From NCBI GenBank assembly GCA_025201845.1, contig MU603935.1, positions 225,772 through 289,771 on the forward strand: a stretch of DNA of 64,000 bases. The letters are read 5' to 3'. This document shows, in pieces, positions 19,501 to 29,799 of this stretch. Under the pieces are notes generated by a model that saw only the letters and a list, made by a program, of their open reading frames with translations, was not told the DNA's origin and did no database searches. Made by a program: the position numbers and the translations under genes. Origin of the DNA: Martensiomyces pterosporus (Eukaryota > Kickxellomycota > Kickxellomycetes > Kickxellales > Kickxellaceae). How positions within the stretch are numbered: position 1 is the first letter of the stretch; each line of letters begins with the position of its first letter.

Positions 19501-22010
19501 ACAACCGCGGGGCCAAGGAGCGCAAGTATCTCCGTGACCTGCTCCAGCCGCTGATCAGGAAGGTCATTGACGACAGGGACTTGGACCTCGAGTCCGACCC
19601 GCTGGTCATCTACCGCACGCTGATCCGCGAAGAGGAATCGCGCACGGGCGAAAAGTCGCGCCGGCCATACGACATCAGCCGCGAGGATGCTCTGAACGAC
19701 ATGGAGACACGCACCACGTTTATCCGCCACCTGAGGCAGCTGCGTGTGCTGGCGGACGAGTTTATTGTCGCCATCCAGAACTCGCTGGACAGCATGCCGT
19801 TTGGAATGCGGTACATTGCCAGGGAGCTGCGCCGCGCGCTGACGGAAAAGTTCCCGCAGGAGGCCGAGTCGCAGGTGATGAAGGTCGTTGGCCACCTGGT
19901 GTACTACCGGTACATCAACCCGGCGATCGTCGCACCCGAGTCGTTTGATGTCATCGAGACCACAATCACGCCGCTGCAGCGCAAGAACCTGGCCGAGATT
20001 GCCAAGATGCTCAACCAGGTCAGCGTCGGAAAGCACTTTAACGAGGACAACATGTTCCTCCAGCCGCTCAACAACTACGTTGGCTACACCTCGGCAAAGT
20101 TCCTCGAGTACTCGTACGCTGTGACTGACGTCGTTGACCCCGAGGTGCACTTCCAGGTTGACGAGTTCACTGACCTGGCCACGCTGAACAAGCCCTGCAT
20201 CTTCATGAGCATCGGCGAGATCCAGACCATGCACCAGGCGCTTGAGGCGAACCTCGACTACATTGCCCCTCCGATCCCCGAGCAAATCAAGCAGCGTTTC
20301 GGCTCGTACGACGCGGTCATTGGCATTATTGAGCGCCGCCGGAAGCAGGAAGAGGAGCGCGCGAATGCCAGCGAGCTGTCTGGCTCGCGTGAGCGCGACG
20401 AGGATGACGACGACGACGAGGCTGACCTGGCCGACGCGATTCCCCAAGGGACCGTGCTTGTTGAGCGCATGTCGTCGGATGGGCAGGGCCGCGTGCTTGT
20501 TCTCGACGACCCTCTGCGCGTCGTGCTCCAGGACCTTGGTCTTGCGCCAAAGACCCGGGCCGACCCGTATTCCCGCTACGAGCTGCAGCTCGACCTTGCG
20601 GATCGCTTCGCCGACGATGCCATCACGATCATGTCGGGCAGCGCGTCAACCTCGGTGCTCGCGGCGTCTGCATCGCAGATCCTCAGCGACGCAGCAATCA
20701 GCGCTAGCCAGGCCACCTACAGCAGCGGCGGTCTGCTGCGTCACCAGCCGACTGCCAAGGAGGCAGTGCATGCAAAGGCTGAGCGCGCAGCCAAGCTGCA
20801 CAGGCTGTTCCTGGAGACGAAGCGCAAGTGGCTCTCCATCCTGCCTGTTCAGTCCGGGACCTCGCTCCTGGAGATCTTGGAGCGTCCAGTGACTGCCCAG
20901 GACGAGTCGAGGTGGCGCGCAGCCATTCAGCTGGAGCTGGCCAAGCTTGAGGAGCGCCGGCAGAAGCAGCAGGTGCAGTGGCAGCAGCAGTGGGAGGCGC
21001 AGCAGCAGCTCAACCTCTTGCGCGAGTCGCAGGAAGCCATCATGAGCCAGGCTGCTGCTGCTGGCGGCAACGGCAGCCGTCCCAACAGCGTTGCGGGGGC
21101 CAACAGCGATAGCGGAATGCTCTCGGGCCGCAGCTCGCCAGCGCCGCCGCCGCCACCGCCAGCGCTTCCTGGCGAAAAGGTCATCCGCGAGCTGTCGCAG
21201 ATGTCGTTTGCTGACCTGAAGCGACAGGTGGCCAAGTCGATGCGCACCCTCGAGTCTGAGCGGTGGGTTGAGCGCACTCGCAAGTCCAACATTGGCACGG
21301 GCAACAGCACGAGGGACCCGGCGGGCGGCAGGGCTGGCGAGGCAGGCCCGCGCCCGGCGTATGCGGCTGTGTTCCGCGTGCGCCGTGCCGACGGGTACCA
21401 GGGCATGCTGAACGCCATTGCGCGTGACATCCGGACCAAGGCGCAGCGCCGCGAGCGGCGTCGTGCTGAGATGCGGCGCATCCGCACAACGCTGATGAAC
21501 CTCAAGGAAAAGTCCGACTACCTGGAGTCGCAGCGGCAGTCGTACGAGGCCTATTTGGAGTCGTGCACAAAGAAGCTGTCGGCGACTGGCGACTTGACGC
21601 TCAACAGGGCGAGCACCCGTGCGCGCAAGATGCACTCGGTGCTGCCGTTCACCAGGCAGTACTTCCACCTGCGCGACCTGCAGCGGTCGGGGGGAGTGCC
21701 GCGGTTTGGCTCGTACAAGTACTCGGCAGAGAAGCTGTACTACAAGGGCGTGATCATCAGCGTTGACGGGTACCCGCCGCGCCAGCTCGACAAGATCAGC
21801 CTCACTATTTCGTCTGACGAGGCCGGCGTGTTTGACGTGCAGGTCAGCCTGATGGGCGTCAAAATGCCCGGCGGCGGATGCGTGCTTCACATGCAGGACC
21901 TGCTGCAGCTCCAGTACGACAACGTCCAGACCATGACTCTGTACGAGGGCAGCGTGGTTGTCAACACCAACCTGCTTGTATTCCTCATCAACAAAAAGTT
22001 TTATTCGTAG
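16548..22010 (+). CDS. rng2: IQGAP / Rng2-Iqg1 family cytokinetic scaffold
   Basis: 1,820 residues in one exon. Order: disordered N-terminus; calponin-homology domain (about 160-300); acidic linker; long coiled coil (about 500-610) with three 30-base repeats; IQ motifs near 476, 615, 641, 671 and 701 (for example VQSLVRGKLARKLY); GAP-related domain (about 930-1260); second coiled coil; RasGAP C-terminal domain (about 1600-1780). The GAP-related domain keeps the IQGAP signature GNPIFIKL ... NRGAKERK, and where active RasGAPs have an arginine finger it reads LFCAAIQ, so catalysis is not expected. Fungal members bind actin, calmodulin/myosin light chains and Rho-type GTPases at the cytokinetic ring; that role is inferred. 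It is longer than Rng2 or Iqg1 (about 1,490) and has no WW domain. Confidence 0.93.
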   Translation: MQPRQRANTLSINTTTTTTTTSKGASFDSQYRRTRKVSGGGHVLEEVDEHSDSFPDPEPKSAAIARSGAMTPPMATPRGRSRTVADAPPPWSALLKSGTALSAAGNSPANGRPLSAMLLEPPDSPSVMGMKGRHRLQKDASHADYDSILMRNGKWCDFERRNLAAYEYLCHVCEAKEWIEACIEEELPDIATIEDSLRDGVALAKLARTFCPEAVGKIYEQPQSAALAGRQVAGGMQRRFVFKYTDNINFFLQAIRQVRLPRLFHFELTDLYDRKNMPRVIYCLHALSHFLLKMGIAPEMKDLVGHLEFSEAQLAQTQAELDNLGIKVPSFHKIDSDIGNRRPRLSRELVLPSSDQEQGGDAGDSDDDESDDEASEDTTHDGNIGAAEQDEAADAPRDILPESPRNDDRSDVTKWDGDVSFLDDPDIDRMHKAKLYWQKRIDIVVQYQCSARQRLAERLLEEKRQARRYQRMWESATVMQSMARMVLGRRVLLGYRAEKKADEDRVLAAAAEMERQRVAAIEQKKRDEEEERRCKEREEEELIERQLEERARRDREDREKAERAEQERLAREKAEAELHERQKAETELHEHQKAETELHEHQKRLESERAELERRIIGVQSLVRGKLARKLYGDMRAWMDAITRFQAVCRGYIVRQEYGERLSSWRNVEFGVKRIQALARGYLVRQRIKGHRTHLKRNVNVIVKLQNMYRAKLAGKAYRTLTVEDTPPTPKIVQSCAPLLEDTDQDLEEELDLERLRQKAVRQIRENQHTSRVLDQLDIKIALLVRNRISLEEVVRQTSRHFRFLDELRRPASIASSSFRGSSMALTGAVPANSLYSLKNLDKDSRRRLDGYQHLFYLLQTQPVYLARLLFLLNQGGSKAMRQSQITTASMANNSNGGLNGNARASQDIGASPRMSNAGSGDEISISKLIETIVLTLFGFAQNAREEYLLLKLFCAAIQIELGAISNLQEFLRGNPIFIKLAVHYNRGAKERKYLRDLLQPLIRKVIDDRDLDLESDPLVIYRTLIREEESRTGEKSRRPYDISREDALNDMETRTTFIRHLRQLRVLADEFIVAIQNSLDSMPFGMRYIARELRRALTEKFPQEAESQVMKVVGHLVYYRYINPAIVAPESFDVIETTITPLQRKNLAEIAKMLNQVSVGKHFNEDNMFLQPLNNYVGYTSAKFLEYSYAVTDVVDPEVHFQVDEFTDLATLNKPCIFMSIGEIQTMHQALEANLDYIAPPIPEQIKQRFGSYDAVIGIIERRRKQEEERANASELSGSRERDEDDDDDEADLADAIPQGTVLVERMSSDGQGRVLVLDDPLRVVLQDLGLAPKTRADPYSRYELQLDLADRFADDAITIMSGSASTSVLAASASQILSDAAISASQATYSSGGLLRHQPTAKEAVHAKAERAAKLHRLFLETKRKWLSILPVQSGTSLLEILERPVTAQDESRWRAAIQLELAKLEERRQKQQVQWQQQWEAQQQLNLLRESQEAIMSQAAAAGGNGSRPNSVAGANSDSGMLSGRSSPAPPPPPPALPGEKVIRELSQMSFADLKRQVAKSMRTLESERWVERTRKSNIGTGNSTRDPAGGRAGEAGPRPAYAAVFRVRRADGYQGMLNAIARDIRTKAQRRERRRAEMRRIRTTLMNLKEKSDYLESQRQSYEAYLESCTKKLSATGDLTLNRASTRARKMHSVLPFTRQYFHLRDLQRSGGVPRFGSYKYSAEKLYYKGVIISVDGYPPRQLDKISLTISSDEAGVFDVQVSLMGVKMPGGGCVLHMQDLLQLQYDNVQTMTLYEGSVVVNTNLLVFLINKKFYS
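18264..18353 (+). repeat. Three 30-base in-frame repeats in IQGAP coiled coil
   Basis: Units start at 18264, 18294 and 18324 and encode KAExELHExQ decapeptides. Units two and three differ at a single synonymous base, so the last duplication is recent. Confidence 0.92.
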
Positions 22011-24060
22011 ATATTATCCGCCCATTCCACACTTTTTTCTTTCTGTCTACATACACATGCTCTCTTTTCATTTCCACGGCTCGGCGAAGGCACATGCTCT
22101 CTCCTGGGTGGGGGCTCGCTTCACATGAAACACGGCCGGTGCTGCGTACAGCCTCCCTGTTTCCCGTCGGGTGTTTGCCGAGTGCATGGCCTGCCTTGCC
22201 CCGCGTCTCCTAGCTTGCCCTACCATGCCCTATCGGCTCGCATCCGTAGCGGTGGTCTGTGGGAGCAGGGGAGGATTGGCAACTACCGCTCTCTCGCTGC
22301 TGCTCTCTTGCACCTTGTGATTGCGCTTTCATGCGACCGGACCTGCGAGTCCTGGCCCCCTGTGCCTTCCGAGGTCTGCTTCCCTCCGGCCCGAATGCTG
22401 CTGAGCTACAGAGCCGATTTCTCCCTTCACAGGATGCATGAATGGGCCACCATGTCTGCGCGCGATAGGATATATTGATATCTGCCTGCTTGCCGCTGAC
22501 AATGGAGCAGGGCGCGTCCGTGCCCACATCTGCCCGACTCTGTGCACATTCCGTGTGTGTTGCATGCAGGATCGCGTGTAGAACAGGGGGTGCGCTGGCG
22601 CAACGGCCCCCTCCCTATGCCGTGTGCAGCGCATGCTGCTGGTGGCTCTAGCTTTTATTTTGCGTTGGCGCCAACTTCCTCAATAGCACCTTTTATAGCG
22701 CCTTGGCGATGGAGTGGCTTCTGGGCTTGCTGGCAGGTGCTTGATATTATCTGGCAGCTGATTAAGCTCTGATTGCCCGGGGTTTGTGACAGTGGTATTT
22801 TGAAGCCGCAGAGCTGCGATCATGGCTGATAAACGGGAAAATTTTTTGGGCGAGCGCGAATGGCCGATTAGGAAAAGATAATGCACAGGATTTCATCCCA
22901 GTTCCTGCTGCCATTCTCGCCTCGCATCATCAAACCGCGCGCTCAGAGACTGTCGCACGACTCTGCGCCTCTCTTCCTGCGAGGCTCGGCGAGCCTGCTA
23001 CCGCGCCCACCGAACCCGCTCTGCCGGGTTTCTTGCCTGCCCCTGCTATTTCTTGGAGCAGGGGCAGGCTCCCATGCTCTGTGGAGCAGGCGCATGTGGT
23101 TCACGCACCCTGCCGGATACGGGCCTGCGCCTTTGTGCTGCGTGTGCGGGAGGAGGGGGAGCAGACGCCATGACGCCACTGCTCTCTGCGCCATCGCCCG
23201 CATGCGTGCTGCTGGCTGCAGCCCTCTCTTTCTGCTGCCTTGCCTGTGTGCTGCGTGGGCGCCAGGCAGGATGAGCTGGCGCTATAAAGCCGCCGGCTGC
23301 TGCTGCCTCGCCGAGCCTCCCTCACCATGCCCTGTCACTTTCGCTGCACTCTAGCCCGCCTGTCCGTCTGCCTGTCTGCCTGCCGCTAGTCCGTCTCTCC
23401 TCCATCCACACGCTCCATTCTGCCAGGGAACAACGCGATTCCTGCCTGACCTTCTGCTATCTGCCACAGTCATTGCTGCCTAGCGGTAAGTTGCATGCAT
23501 GGTCCTCCAATGTTCCCATGCCCTGAGGGAATCCACAGCTGAGCCTTGCCACTGCTGCCACTGCTAATGACGCACAACACGCGTCGGCGCCAAAGCAGGG
23601 CGGCAGCAGGGCTGGCAAAGAACCGGGCTGTAATCTGCAGCGTATCTGCAGCGCATCTGGGCGCAGTGAAATACAAATCCTGTGTGCTACTCAGTAATCC
23701 CCCCATCCTCCTCCTGCCGCCCCGATTCGCAAGTCTCTCACACAGCTCGCTTCTGGCGCTCCCCTTGGCCAACCGGGCTGTGGGGCGGCACAAGCCGCGC
23801 TGCTGCTTGGGTATAAAAGGCCCGAACCCAGCGCGCGTTACCAGCCCCTTGCCCTCCTGGCATTACCACTCCACTTTGCCACCTCTGATCGCCTCTTGCT
23901 TTCGCTCTCAACGGGAATAAAGCATAAAACAATAGTAAATAGTCAACGGCAGCGAGAACACCAGCACTCTCACCGCAGACTCCTTCCTCCTTGCCCATCC
24001 TAACTTTATACAACTCATTTCCCACTCTCCTCTATAGCACTTTTTTGAAAGACACCGAGT
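22011..24060. other. Intergenic region upstream of glutamine synthetase
   Basis: About 2 kb of CT-rich sequence between two plus-strand genes. A TATA box lies at 23812-23818. Open frames here are short, overlap on both strands and look like composition effects. No RNA gene was seen. Confidence 0.5.
23812..23818 (+). promoter_or_regulatory. TATA box of glutamine synthetase gene
   Basis: GGGTATAAAAGGC is a textbook TATA box. It lies about 245 bases before the start codon and is followed by a pyrimidine-rich leader, which fits a strongly expressed gene. Confidence 0.65.
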
Positions 24061-27000
24061 ATGAGCGCCTACGAACTCCGCAAGAACGCACTTATGTCTG
24101 CCGTCTCTGGCCAGAAGCGCGAGGTCCAGTACCCTCGCAAGGCCGACGGAAAGCCCCTGTATCCGTCGGAGATCTACGGCGAGAACGTCTTCACGCTGAA
24201 GACCATGGCCAAGGCCCTGCCCAAGCCCATCTTCGCCAGCTTCCTCAAGCAGCGCCGCGGCCGCCACAACCTCGACAAGCCGACTGCCGACTCCATTGCC
24301 CACGCTGTCCGCGTCTGGGCCATGGATCGCGGTGCGACGCACTACACCCACTGGTTCCAGCCCCAGACTGGCGCCACTGCCGAGAAGCACGACGCCTTCC
24401 TCTCGCTCGTGTCCAACTTCACCCCCGGCGGCGAGGAGGTACGTATCTGGCATTTGTTTACCTTGCAGTCACCTCGCTCCTCGATTGTTGGCGAGGAGCA
24501 GCGAACGTTTTTGGAGTGCGTTGCTTGTGCATGCTAGATGCCCAATTCTTTTGGCTGCTGCCCCCCTCGTCCTCGCCCTCGTCCTCGTCCCTCCCATGCC
24601 TGGCGACGCAGTGGCTGTGCTGCTGTGCTGTGCTGTGCTGTGGTGTATATATATCCTTGCCTCCAAGGGTCGAATCGGCGGCGCCCGTAGCCACAGCCCC
24701 ATTCTTATTGTTCCGTCCTGTTCGCATGCCTTTTACTGCCCCGACTCGGCGCTAGATGGCGTGCAGCACATTCTTTTCGCCTGCTGCCGCGATCCCCAGG
24801 CTGCTGGCAGCGGGGATCAAGGCGTGGAGGAGTGCGTGGAGTGCAGATGCGTGTTGAGCAAGGAGCACTAACAAAAGCCATGTCATATGATTCAGCATTT
24901 CGTAGGTCACTCCCATTGATCTGTTCTCTGGCAGCCAGCTGCTGCAATCCGAGCCCGATGCGTCGTCGTTCCCGTCCGGCGGCATGCGCACCACCTTCGA
25001 GGCCCGTGGCTACACCATCTGGGACACCTCGAGCTCGATGTTTGTCCAGCAGGGCCCCAACGGCACCTCCATCCTGTACATTCCCTCGGTCTTCATCTCG
25101 TACAACGGCGACGCCCTCGACGAGAAGACCGTTCTGCTCCGCTCGAACGAGGTTCTCTCCCGTGCAGCCACCGAGCTGGTCAACCTCCTTGAGCCTGAGG
25201 GTAAGTGCAGCTGCTATCAGCGCCCCTTATCTCGTGCTGTGGGCGGCAGACAGGCCTGCTTTTTCAAATGGGCGTGGGGTGTTTTTTTTTGTGATTCACC
25301 GCTTTGCACCGTCCAGTCACGGCGCGGATGGCTGATTCTGGCAGACAGATCCTGCGCTGATTTGTGCATCAGAGTTGATCACAGCTAGCGCTAATTCGTA
25401 TCAGCCACCTGCTGCATGCCAATCGCCGCCTGCTATCACATGTGGTGGTATATGCTAACAAACACGCCTTTTGTGCAACGCTTGCTGTGTGCTGTAGCCC
25501 ACGTCAACCACGTCTACACCACCCTCGGCACCGAGCAGGAGTTCTTCCTGGTTGACCGCAACATGTACACGATGCGCCCTGACCTGAAGATCACCGGCCG
25601 CACGCTTGTCGGCCAGCTCCCTCCTCGCCACCAGCAGCTCGAGGACCACTACTTTGGACGCATCCCCGGCCGCGTCATGCGCACCATCAGCGAGCTTGAG
25701 CTCGAGTGCCTGCGCCTTGGCATCCCCATCAAGACCCGCCACAACGAGGTTGCGCCCGCCCAGTTCGAGGTTGCGCCCATCTTCGAGGAGGCGTCGGTTG
25801 CCGTTGACCACAACCTGCTGACCATGGATGTCCTGCACAAGGTTGCGCACCGCCACAACCTGCGCGTCCTGTACCACGAGAAGCCCTACAAGGGAATCAA
25901 CGGATCCGGAAAGCACTGCAACTGGGCCATCGCCACCGACCGCGGAGACAACCTCCTGGACCCCACCGTCCGCCCCGAGACCAACTACCGCTTCATCATC
26001 TTCCTGCTCGCTGTTCTGCGCGCCCTGCAGCAGCACGCTCCTCTCCTGCGCGTCGCCATCTCGTCGTCGTCGAACGAGCACCGCCTGGGTGCCCAGGAGG
26101 CTCCCCCAGGCATCATCTCGGCGTTCCTTGGCGACCAGCTCACCGAGGTCCTCAACGCCATCGAGGAGAACCGCCCCCTCAAGAACTTCAGCGTCCCCCA
26201 GTTCCAGTCGATCAAGGTCGGCGGCACTGTTCTCGACGTCAAGGTCGCCGCCCTGCCCAACATCTCGCGTGACCTGACTGACCGCAACCGCACGTCGCCC
26301 TTCGCGTTCACCGGAAACAAGTTCGAGTTCCGTGCCGTTGGGTCGAAGCAGTCGCCGTCGTTCCCTGTCACGATTCTCAACTGCGCCGTCACCGCCGCCA
26401 TCGCCGAGATCACCAGCGAGCTGCGTGCGCAGACCGGCGACAAGCCCCGCCCCTCGCAGGAGGACAAGCTCGCGGTCATCCGCAAGTTCATCAAGCTGAC
26501 CAAGGCCGTCCGCTTCGAGGGCGACAACTACTCCGAGGAGTGGGTCAAGGAGGCCGAGGCCCGCGGCCTGCCCAACATCAAGTCGGCTCCCGAGGCGTTC
26601 ACGTACCTGAAGAAGCCCGAGCACGTCGAGATGCTCACCAAGACCACTGGCATCTTCACCGAGAACGAGCTCGACTCGCGCTACTACATCCTCAACGAGC
26701 GCTATGCCAAGGACATCATCATCGAGGCCGAGACCCTCAAGACCATCATCGGCCAGATGGTCCTGCCCGCTGCCTTTGAGTACCGCAAGACCCTTGCCGA
26801 GTCGGCTGCCTCTCTCAAGGCTGTTGGCGTCGGGGGCGCGCCTGAGGTCGACACCCTCAACGAGCTCACTCCTCTGGTCACCACTCTGCAGGCCGAGTAC
26901 AAGAAGCTCATCGCCGCCGTCGACGCGTTCAACAAGAGCCACGCCGAGGACGCCAACGAGCACGCCACCCTCGCCTACTCGACCATCGTCCCCGTCATTG

Positions 27001-27095
27001 CCAGCGTCCGCGATGCCTCGGATGCCCTCGAGGTTGCTGTTGCCGACAAGTACTGGCCTCTGCCCAAGTACACCGAGCTCCTCCTCACTGTCTAA
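24061..27095 (+). CDS. Glutamine synthetase, type III (three exons)
   Basis: Exons 24061-24438, 24906-25200 and 25498-27095 give 756 residues. Intron 1 (467 bases) runs GTACGT to CGTAG with an actaac branch at about 24866. Intron 2 (297 bases) runs GTAAGT to TGTAG with tgctaac near 25453. Splicing joins GGEE to VTPIDLFSG and PE to AHVNHVYTT without a break. The protein has type III signatures: FPSGGMRTTFEARGY, TEQEFFLVD, HNEVAPAQFEVAP, GSGKHCNWA, SSSNEHRLGAQEAPPG and GNKFEFRAVGS. The length is right for type III (about 700+ residues) and far above fungal type II (about 360). It makes glutamine from glutamate, ammonia and ATP in the cytosol. Codon use is strongly C/G-ending, consistent with high expression. 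Type III in a fungus is notable, but the introns argue against bacterial contamination. Confidence 0.93.
24609..24643 (+). repeat. CTGTG microsatellite inside glutamine synthetase intron 1
   Basis: Imperfect tandem CTGTG units (tgctgtgctgtgctgtg) run through the middle of the 467-base intron, followed by an alternating TA tract. No coding role is seen. Confidence 0.8.
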
Positions 27096-27588
27096 GCTGC
27101 ACGCCGCCTGGCACCAAGCATCTTGCTTCTTCTCTATTTTTCATTTCAAAGGAATCTCTTTTCAGTCCATGGCAGCCATCTGCTGCTAATATAATCGGCA
27201 CATCTATCTACATGTCGTGCAGCAGATGGAAGCACCAGCAGCAGTAACAAAAGCCCCGCAGTGGTGGTACTATTCACATAGCGCCATGAAGGCGCGCTTT
27301 CGCACCATTGCTGCTGCTCTCGCAGGTCGGCCCAATGAGCGCAGCGGACCCGGGCTCATTGGCTTGCTGGTTGGGCGTTGGGCGCAGAGCCTCTCCCCGG
27401 TTTGTGCTCCTGCTGCAGATAACAGGCAGATGCTACCAAAGAGCGAGCATAAGCTGCCGCCCAAAGCACGTCTCTATCTCTGTCCCTCTCACTTCACTTG
27501 GCCATTTTTGTTGTTGTTGCTGCTGCTGCTGCTGCCTCGACTCGTCGCATCTTTTTTTCTTTTGCTTTCTTTCCACCGAATTCATACA
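27096..27588. other. Intergenic, glutamine synthetase to MRI1
   Basis: About 490 bases. The MRI1 frame is open upstream for 124 codons, but that stretch is low complexity (poly-Leu from CTG repeats near 27510), so it is taken as leader rather than protein. Confidence 0.5.
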
Positions 27589-28776
27589 ATGAGCAACGCT
27601 GCTGCCGTATCGAGCGCCGGCTCTCGTCTCCAGGCGATCAAGTGGGAGCGGCCCACGCTGACCATCCTCAACCAGCTGCTGCTGCCACACAGCAGCGAGT
27701 ACATTGCCATCAGGAACAGCCAGGACGGGCACTACGCCATCGCCAGCATGCAGACACGCGGTGCGCCAGCCATCGCCATAGTCGCAGCTCTGTCTCTTGC
27801 TGCCGAGGTGAGCCAGCTTGAGTTTGCCTCGGCAAGTGCAGCTGTCCAGCACATCCACAAGCAGCTGGACTATCTGTCGACATCGCGGCCAACAGCCGTC
27901 AACCTTTTCGACGCCGTGACTAGGCTGAAGAGGGCTGTCGATGATGCGGCCACTCGCGCAGATGGAGCCAGCGGCAGCGACGTCGCCAGGGCGTATGTGG
28001 ATGCGGCGGAGCAGATGCTGGCCGACGACGTCGCCGACAACCGCGCGATCGGCAAGCACGGCGCCGAGTTTATCGAAGGGCGCAGGCCGGCTGACCTGCC
28101 TGCACTTAAGGTTCTGACCCACTGCAACACTGGCGCGCTGGCCACCGCTGGGCATGGCACTGCCCTGGGCATCATCCGGTCTCTGTACCAGAAGGATGGC
28201 TCGGGCAGCGGCGAGCAGCAGAGCGTGCTGGAGCACGTGTACTTCTCCGAGACCAGGCCGTACAACCAGGGTGCCAGGCTGACTGCCTTTGAGCTCAAGG
28301 AGGAGGGCATTCCGTCCACCCTTGTCTGCGACTCGGCGGTGTCTGCGCTTTTGCGCAGCGACCCATCCATCCGCGCCATCGTCGTGGGCGCCGACCGTGT
28401 GGCTGCCAACGGCGACACGGCGAACAAGATCGGCACGTACCAGCTGGCCATCACGGCAAAGTTCCACAACAGGGACTTCATCGTTGCCGCGCCGACTACC
28501 AGCATTGACCTGCACCTGAAGTCGGGAAGCGACATTGTCATTGAGGAGAGAAGCCAGGATGAGATCACCACCACCGCTGGCTTCGTCAAGAGCTCCATTG
28601 GCCAGGGCGATTTGGTTCGCGAGACCATCCAGGTCGCTCCCCTGGGAACCAGCGCTTGGAACCCCAGCTTCGACGTCACCCCGGCGGAGCTCATCACTGC
28701 TATCGTCACTGAGAGGGGTGTCTTTGTCAAGAGTGCAGGCGCAGCCGAGTACGACCTTCCTGCCAGCCTCCAGTAG
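27589..28776 (+). CDS. MRI1: Methylthioribose-1-phosphate isomerase
   Basis: 395 residues from the ATG at 27589, chosen because homology begins right after it (AIKWERPTLTILNQLLLP). The enzyme isomerises 5-methylthioribose-1-phosphate to methylthioribulose-1-phosphate in the cytosolic methionine salvage pathway. The family's catalytic Cys is in THCNTGALAT (Cys179) and the catalytic Asp in GADRVAANGD (Asp269). The early MQTRGAPAIAIVAALSLA segment is also characteristic. An insertion of about ten residues (DGSGSGEQQ) lies between the catalytic residues. Length matches yeast Mri1 (411) and human MRI1 (369). The SF3B4 start follows after only 150 bases. Confidence 0.93.
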   Translation: MSNAAAVSSAGSRLQAIKWERPTLTILNQLLLPHSSEYIAIRNSQDGHYAIASMQTRGAPAIAIVAALSLAAEVSQLEFASASAAVQHIHKQLDYLSTSRPTAVNLFDAVTRLKRAVDDAATRADGASGSDVARAYVDAAEQMLADDVADNRAIGKHGAEFIEGRRPADLPALKVLTHCNTGALATAGHGTALGIIRSLYQKDGSGSGEQQSVLEHVYFSETRPYNQGARLTAFELKEEGIPSTLVCDSAVSALLRSDPSIRAIVVGADRVAANGDTANKIGTYQLAITAKFHNRDFIVAAPTTSIDLHLKSGSDIVIEERSQDEITTTAGFVKSSIGQGDLVRETIQVAPLGTSAWNPSFDVTPAELITAIVTERGVFVKSAGAAEYDLPASLQ

Positions 28777-28926
28777 TCTGCACGTGGCTGTGGCATAATC
28801 AAGTGGCTTTGGTGCCTCCCTCCAAGTTCTGACAGTGTTGTTATTTCGATGTTCCCCCCAATTTTCAGGCAGCCAGTAGCTCTTCTCTATACTGCACGTT
28901 CCAACTACATACACTTCTTCTTTAGA

Positions 28927-29799
28927 ATGGCGCAGAAATTTGAGCGCAACCAGGAAGCCTCGGTCTACATCGGCAACCTGGACGACCGGGTGACGGACGA
29001 GCTGATCTGGGAGCTGATGGTGCAGGCAGGCCCAGTGGTAAACGTGCACCTGCCCAAGGACAGAATCACACAGTCGACGCAAGGGTACGGGTTCTGCGAG
29101 TTCCAGAGCGAAGAGGATGCAGACTATGCGGTGAAGATAATGAACATGGTGAAGCTGTATGGCAAGCCGATGCGGGTCAACAAGTCGTCGGCAGACAGGC
29201 GGATGCAGGATGTGGGCGCCAAGCTGTTCGTTGGAAACCTGGACCCCGACGTTGACGAGAAGCTGCTGTTCGACACGTTCAGTGCATTTGGGTCGATGGT
29301 GCAAAACCCCAAGATTGCGCGCAACCCAGACTCGGGAAACTCGAGGGGATTTGCATTTGTCAGCTATGCCACCTTTGAGGCATCGGATGCTGCGATCGAG
29401 GCTATGAACGGGCAGTACCTGGCCAACAAGCCCGTCAGCGTCAACTATGCGTTCAAGAAGGATGCAAAGGGCGAGAGGCATGGATCGGCTGCTGAGCGGC
29501 TGCTGGCTGCACAGGCGAGAAAGAACGATCCTATGGCTGCCGCTGCCGCTGCCTCGGGAGGCAGTGCTGCCACGCCGACCGCTGCACCCAACATGCGGTT
29601 TGCCAATGTCGGTGCTGGAGGCACCCCATCTGCATATGGCCAGGCACCAGCCCTGGGCACACCTACAGGCGGATATGGATCCGGATACTCGTCCATGCCG
29701 CCACCGCCTGTTCCACCACAGCACCACATGCCTGCGCAGTCCATGCCGCCCTACCAGCCGCCAAGCATGGATCCAAGTGGGTACTCGAGAGGGTGGTAG
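28927..29799 (+). CDS. HSH49: Splicing factor 3b subunit 4 (Hsh49/Sap49)
   Basis: 290 residues. Two RNA-recognition motifs lie at about 12-90 and 99-178, each with RNP2 (VYIGNL, LFVGNL) and RNP1 ([16 protein letters not shown]). The linker after RRM2 ends with [13 protein letters not shown], typical of SF3B4. A Pro/Gly/Met-rich tail follows. As part of the U2 snRNP SF3b complex, the protein binds pre-mRNA near the branch site and contacts SF3B2. Length lies between yeast Hsh49 (213) and human SF3B4 (424). The ATG at 28927 is used because upstream in-frame sequence is not conserved in type. No intron is visible in the coding sequence. Confidence 0.93.
   Translation: MAQKFERNQEASVYIGNLDDRVTDELIWELMVQAGPVVNVHLPKDRITQSTQGYGFCEFQSEEDADYAVKIMNMVKLYGKPMRVNKSSADRRMQDVGAKLFVGNLDPDVDEKLLFDTFSAFGSMVQNPKIARNPDSGNSRGFAFVSYATFEASDAAIEAMNGQYLANKPVSVNYAFKKDAKGERHGSAAERLLAAQARKNDPMAAAAAASGGSAATPTAAPNMRFANVGAGGTPSAYGQAPALGTPTGGYGSGYSSMPPPPVPPQHHMPAQSMPPYQPPSMDPSGYSRGW

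Noticed and set aside
19179..20447. 422-codon minus-strand frame inside the IQGAP gene
   Set aside because: A shadow of the GAP-related domain exon; no independent features.
25455..26963. 502-codon minus-strand open frame opposite glutamine synthetase
   Set aside because: A shadow of strongly biased codons in the real exon; Val/Leu/Asp-rich with no domain.
27217..27588. N-terminal extension of MRI1 by 124 residues
   Set aside because: Poly-Leu low complexity from CTG repeats with no family similarity; homology starts after the ATG at 27589.
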